64,000 nucleotides of DNA from contig CAITUV010000013.1 in NCBI GenBank assembly GCA_903895725.1, forward strand, positions 1-64,000. Direction: 5' to 3'. The position numbers and the translations under genes were made by a program. This DNA comes from an uncultured Myxococcales bacterium (GTDB lineage Bacteria; Myxococcota_A; UBA9042; CAIXZC01). The notes under the pieces are model-generated. The model was not told where the DNA came from and made no database searches. It saw nothing but the letters and a program-made list of their open reading frames with translations. Shown here piece after piece: positions 60,977-64,000 of the stretch (position 1 is its first letter; each line of letters opens with the position of its first letter).

Positions 60977-62332
60977 ATGGACGTTCGACAATCCCCCGAT
61001 TGGAAGCGGTTGGAAGAGGAAGCTCTCTCGCTGTTCGTGCGTCTGCTCCGGGCCGATACCCGCAACCCTCCGGGCAACGAGTCGAGGGCCGTGGCGCTGG
61101 TTCGGGAGGAGCTGGAGAAGTGCGGCCTTGAGCCCCGGGTGCTCGAGAAGGTTCCGGGGCGCTCCAACCTCGTGCTCCGACTGCCCGGGGTCGGTACGGG
61201 GCCTTCCCTCCTGCTCGATTCCCATGTGGACGTCGTGGGCGTGCGGGAAGAGGAATGGACCGTGCCGCCCTTTGCCGGGCAGACCCGGGATGGCTGCATC
61301 TGGGGGCGCGGTGCGCTCGACATGAAGCACATGACCGCCATGTCGACGGCAACAGTGATCGCGCTTCATCGGCTCGGCGTGAGGCTGACCGGAGACCTGG
61401 TGCTCGCCGTGACCGCGGACGAAGAGGATGGCGGCGGTGCCGGAGTCCAGTTCCTCTGCCAGGAGCACAAGGACCTCGTACGGGCCGACTATGCGCTGGG
61501 CGAGGTGGGAGGATTCTCGATCCAGGTCGGGTCGCAGAGGCTCTATCCCGTCCAGGTGGGAGAGAAGGGAGCGTGCCGAGTGACCGTGGAGCTGGCCGGA
61601 GTGGGAGGGCACGGGTCCGTGCCGAACCCGGATTCGGTCCCCCTGGTGCTGGGAAAGATCCTGGAGCGTCTCTCCCGACTGCGTTTCCCCATCGTGCCAC
61701 ACCCGGCAGCCCGAGCCTTCCTTGACTCGCTGGCGCAGGCCTCTCCGCTGCCGCAGAAGCTGGCGCTGAAGTGCCTGGGCAGCGGAATCCTTTCGAGCTT
61801 CCTGCTGGACCACGTGGTCCCGGTCGACCGTCGCCACCGGCTGCGAGCCACGCTGTCGAACACCTGTCAGCCGACCATGGTGGAGGCGGGCGAGCGCTCG
61901 AACGTGATCCCGACTCGAGGGACCATCGAGCTCGACTGCCGGATACTCCCCGGGGTCGACCCGCGGGAGATGGCGGCCGAGGTTCAGAAGACCATCGGAA
62001 CGCTGGGCAAGGCGACCCTCCGCATGGGGTGGCGCGGGCATGCGGCACCGCTCGAAAACCCGCTCCTGGAGCAGATCCGACGGACCATCCAGGTGATGGA
62101 CCCCGGGGCCGTGGTCACCCCCTACCTGATGCCCGCATTTACCAACGGCGGGATCTACCGAGCAACCGGGGTCGTGGGCAACTACATGGGCTTCACCCCC
62201 GTGCTGATGCCCCCCTCGCTCGACTACCTCTCCCTGTTCCACGCTCCCGACGAGCGGTGCCCCGTCCAGGGGTTCTGCTGGGGAGTGAGAACCCTCTTCG
62301 AAGTGGTCCGATCGTTCCTGGAGGCGAGATAG
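60977..62332 (+). CDS. M20-family metallopeptidase/deacylase
   Basis: 451 residues. Metal and catalytic motifs are LLDSHVDVVGV, GRGALDMKHM, TADEEDGG and a final zinc His in LFHAPDE, with the dimerisation domain in between (GVGGHGSVPNPDS). It is similar to succinyl-diaminopimelate desuccinylase and acetylornithine deacetylase in layout, but the substrate is not fixed by sequence. The ATG at 60977 is behind GGAGGTGGGAG and is preferred to longer in-frame starts. It follows the lipoprotein by 50 bases. Confidence 0.9.
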   Translation: MDVRQSPDWKRLEEEALSLFVRLLRADTRNPPGNESRAVALVREELEKCGLEPRVLEKVPGRSNLVLRLPGVGTGPSLLLDSHVDVVGVREEEWTVPPFAGQTRDGCIWGRGALDMKHMTAMSTATVIALHRLGVRLTGDLVLAVTADEEDGGGAGVQFLCQEHKDLVRADYALGEVGGFSIQVGSQRLYPVQVGEKGACRVTVELAGVGGHGSVPNPDSVPLVLGKILERLSRLRFPIVPHPAARAFLDSLAQASPLPQKLALKCLGSGILSSFLLDHVVPVDRRHRLRATLSNTCQPTMVEAGERSNVIPTRGTIELDCRILPGVDPREMAAEVQKTIGTLGKATLRMGWRGHAAPLENPLLEQIRRTIQVMDPGAVVTPYLMPAFTNGGIYRATGVVGNYMGFTPVLMPPSLDYLSLFHAPDERCPVQGFCWGVRTLFEVVRSFLEAR

Positions 62333-62343
62333 GAAGCCCGTCC

Positions 62344-62372
62344 TTGCCCCCGCGAGGCGGACGGTTTACACT
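62344..62372 (+). promoter_or_regulatory. Sigma-70-like promoter for chorismate mutase-DAHP synthase
   Basis: TTGCCC (62344-62349), 17 bases, TACACT (62367-62372), leaving a short leader with GGGAGGAGAGG before the ATG at 62393. Confidence 0.5.
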
Positions 62373-62392
62373 CCCGACCGGGAGGAGAGGCA

Positions 62393-63463
62393 ATGGCCCG
62401 CAGGAAGCCGACCATCGAGAGCGCCCGGGAAGCCATCGACAAGCTCAACGAGCAGCTTCTCGACTTGCTCAATCAACGCACAGCGCTGGTCGATCAGGTC
62501 CGGGAGCTCAAGGTCCGGCAAGGGCTGGAGCTCTATGACCCCGTGCGCGAGGCCCAGCAGATCCAGCGGCTCGTGCAGAAGAACCGCGGCCCCATGAGCA
62601 GCACAATGGTCGAAGCCGTGTTCCAGGAGATCTTCCGATCCTCCCTGTCTCACCAGCTGCACACGGCAACCGATCAGGCACCGCTGGTCCTGTCCCGCTC
62701 GGGACAGCCCCGAACCGTCGACGTTCGGTCCGTGCCCGTAGGCCGGGGAAGGCCGGTCATCATCGCGGGCCCGTGTGCGGTCGAGAGCGAGGAATACCTC
62801 GATCAGGTGGCGGAGACGTTGGCCCGACTGGGGCTCAGGTTTCTGCGGGGAGGAGCATTCAAGCCGAGGACGTCGCCTTACGCGTTCCAGGGGCTCGGTA
62901 TGCCCGGGGTGGAGATGCTGGCCAGGGTGGCGGCACGACACGACTTGCGGGTGGTCTCCGAGGTCACCGACGCGTGCACTCTCCCGGAGCTCGTTCGACA
63001 TGTCGACCTGGTGCAGGTGGGCTCCCGCAGCATGTACAATTACGACCTGCTTCGCAGGCTCGGGACCGCCGGTCGACCGGTGCTCCTCAAGAGGCACTTC
63101 TCCGCGACCATGGACGAGCTGTTCCAGGCCGCGGAGTACCTGCTGTCGGCCGGAAACAGGGACGTGATTCTGTGTGAGCGGGGAATCCGGACCTTCGAGC
63201 GGGCTACGAGAAACACGCTCGACATCTCCGCCGTCTGCCTCGTCAAGGAGCACACCGACCTGCCCGTCATCGTGGATGTCAGCCATGCGGCCGGTCGAAG
63301 GGACCTCCTCCTTCCCCTGTCCCGGGCCGCACTGGCCGCAGGAGCCGACGGAATCATGGTTGAGGTCCATCCGAACCCCGCTGCCGCCATGTCCGACGGC
63401 AGCCAGCAGCTTTCCCTCCCGGACTTCGAGCGATACCTGGAGGGAATTGCGTCGTTTCTCTAG
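62393..63463 (+). CDS. Chorismate mutase-DAHP synthase fusion
   Basis: 356 residues. The N-terminal AroQ-type chorismate mutase (about 8-90: AREAIDKLNEQLLDLLNQRT and ELYDPVREAQQIQRL) is fused to a type I-beta DAHP synthase (about 105-356) with IIAGPCAVES, GGAFKPRTSPYAFQG, LLKRHFSATMDE and VSHAAGRRD (metal and substrate sites). It catalyses the first step of aromatic amino acid synthesis; the fused mutase commonly serves as the prephenate or chorismate feedback sensor. It is followed 15 bases later by dnaB. Confidence 0.94.
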   Translation: MARRKPTIESAREAIDKLNEQLLDLLNQRTALVDQVRELKVRQGLELYDPVREAQQIQRLVQKNRGPMSSTMVEAVFQEIFRSSLSHQLHTATDQAPLVLSRSGQPRTVDVRSVPVGRGRPVIIAGPCAVESEEYLDQVAETLARLGLRFLRGGAFKPRTSPYAFQGLGMPGVEMLARVAARHDLRVVSEVTDACTLPELVRHVDLVQVGSRSMYNYDLLRRLGTAGRPVLLKRHFSATMDELFQAAEYLLSAGNRDVILCERGIRTFERATRNTLDISAVCLVKEHTDLPVIVDVSHAAGRRDLLLPLSRAALAAGADGIMVEVHPNPAAAMSDGSQQLSLPDFERYLEGIASFL

Positions 63464-63478
63464 CAGCAGGAGCCTGTC

Positions 63479-64000
63479 ATGACCGACAAGGGGCGCGAGC
63501 CCGAGGGACGCATACCGTATGACCTGGAAGCGGAAAAGAGCCTCCTGTCCGCCATCCTCCAGGAGCCTGTCCTGTTCGACAAGGCCGGCTCCCGCCTCGA
63601 TCCGGAGGATTTCTTCTCGTCCGCACACCGCGAGATCTTCGATGCGATGAGGCGGTTGTCCGCCGGCAACCGGGAGATCTCCCGGCTGTCCCTGGTCGAG
63701 GAGCTGAAACGGGCGGACAAGCTGGATGCGGTTGGCGGAGTCGGCGTGGTGGCCGACATGACGAGCTACGTCGGAACCACGGCCTCGTTCGACTTCCTCC
63801 TGGGCTCGGTGAAGAACCGGGCGGTCCAGCGCAAGCTCGTGGAAGGATTCCAGGGGATCGTCCGGGAAGGAATGTCGGACCGGGCCGACGTGGACGAGCT
63901 GCTCCGCACCGCAGAGAGGAAGGTGTTCGAGCTGGTCCAGGAGCGGCCTTCCGACGACGCCCACACCCTGGAAGAGATCCTGACCGAGGTGCACAAGGAC
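63479..64000 (+). CDS. dnaB: Replicative DNA helicase DnaB, 3'-truncated
   Basis: The reading frame from the ATG at 63479 stays open to the window edge (174 residues seen). The N-terminal domain matches DnaB: PYDLEAEKSLLSAILQEPVL, the FFSSAHREIFDAMRRLSAG helix, then LDAVGGVGVVADM, and the linker helix FELVQERPS at the edge of the RecA-like domain. The ATPase motifs lie beyond the window. GCAGGAG precedes the start. Confidence 0.9.
   Translation, partial: MTDKGREPEGRIPYDLEAEKSLLSAILQEPVLFDKAGSRLDPEDFFSSAHREIFDAMRRLSAGNREISRLSLVEELKRADKLDAVGGVGVVADMTSYVGTTASFDFLLGSVKNRAVQRKLVEGFQGIVREGMSDRADVDELLRTAERKVFELVQERPSDDAHTLEEILTEVHKD

Noticed and set aside
58461..62048. Minus-strand extension of the nucleotidase reading frame by about 1200 residues
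   Set aside because: The open frame is antisense to the Asp/Cys-rich lipoprotein and the M20 peptidase, has biased composition with no domain, and the true start with a ribosome-binding site and promoter is at 58460.

Overview
The window is GC-rich and gene-dense, and its content points to a myxobacterium-like organism (Myxococcota or a close deltaproteobacterial relative). The reasons are: several very large Cys/Asp-rich lipoproteins with MopE-type and thrombospondin-3-type calcium motifs, an AgmX/PglI-like C-terminal domain, a Hanks-type Ser/Thr kinase with a zinc ribbon and long repeats, PilZ, TonB-type machinery fused to a receptor, and chromosomal housekeeping genes (groESL, dnaB, a tRNA). 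No prophage, plasmid backbone, rRNA or CRISPR array is visible. Most mobile-looking content is confined to about 19.0-21.2 kb.

Layout. 0-4.5 kb: a 5'-truncated metallothionein-like Cys-repeat protein followed by an ECF sigma factor, an AMIN-like secreted protein, an apparently leaderless membrane-protein gene, an atypical SDR and a tandem phosphoribosyltransferase. 4.5-7.2 kb: groES-groEL with a strong terminator, then methylmalonyl-CoA epimerase. 7.2-15.2 kb: a Cys-rich lipoprotein, a TPR-like protein with an AgmX/PglI-like tail, and hutH overlapping a fused radical-SAM/DUF2344 gene. 15.4-19 kb: a hexanucleotide array, feoB and a DtxR-FeoA fusion regulator. 19-21.2 kb: ORF6N protein between two copies of a 22-bp repeat, a frameshifted DUF559 gene and an amphi-Trp protein. 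21.6-28.6 kb: beta-propeller lipoprotein and a three-gene operon of lysine 2,3-aminomutase, a double ATP-grasp ligase and a GNAT acetyltransferase. 28.8-31.7 kb: rubrerythrin-ferritin-rubredoxin, an EpsC-type serine acetyltransferase with a Cys4 motif, and a thioredoxin with a His/Cys tail. 31.9-37.3 kb: an envelope gene cluster headed by a LytM/M23 protein that has lost its zinc ligands. 37.3-45.7 kb: a 24-bp tandem array, small envelope proteins, large Cys-rich lipoproteins and tRNA-Ser(CGA). 45.7-54.7 kb: exbB-exbD-tonB-receptor-lipoprotein operon, then a kinase and a PEGA/TPR-like partner. 54.7-64 kb: methyltransferase, PilZ, HEAT lipoprotein, purine 5'-nucleotidase, a MopE-type lipoprotein, M20 peptidase, chorismate mutase-DAHP synthase and the start of dnaB.

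Themes. Iron and redox handling recur (feoB/DtxR-FeoA, rubrerythrin-ferritin-rubredoxin, TonB system, Cys-rich metal-binding proteins). The best candidate for an undescribed pathway is the kamA-ligase-GNAT operon. Its aminomutase keeps both aspartates that bind the lysine side chain, and the ligase has two apparently intact ATP-grasp modules, so a beta-lysine-containing, acetylated amide product is a reasonable hypothesis. Promoters of the form TTGnnn-N16-18-TAnnnT are readable upstream of many transcription units, and one of them places the start site on an ATG. All functional calls rest on reading the sequence and on family knowledge; no database search was run.
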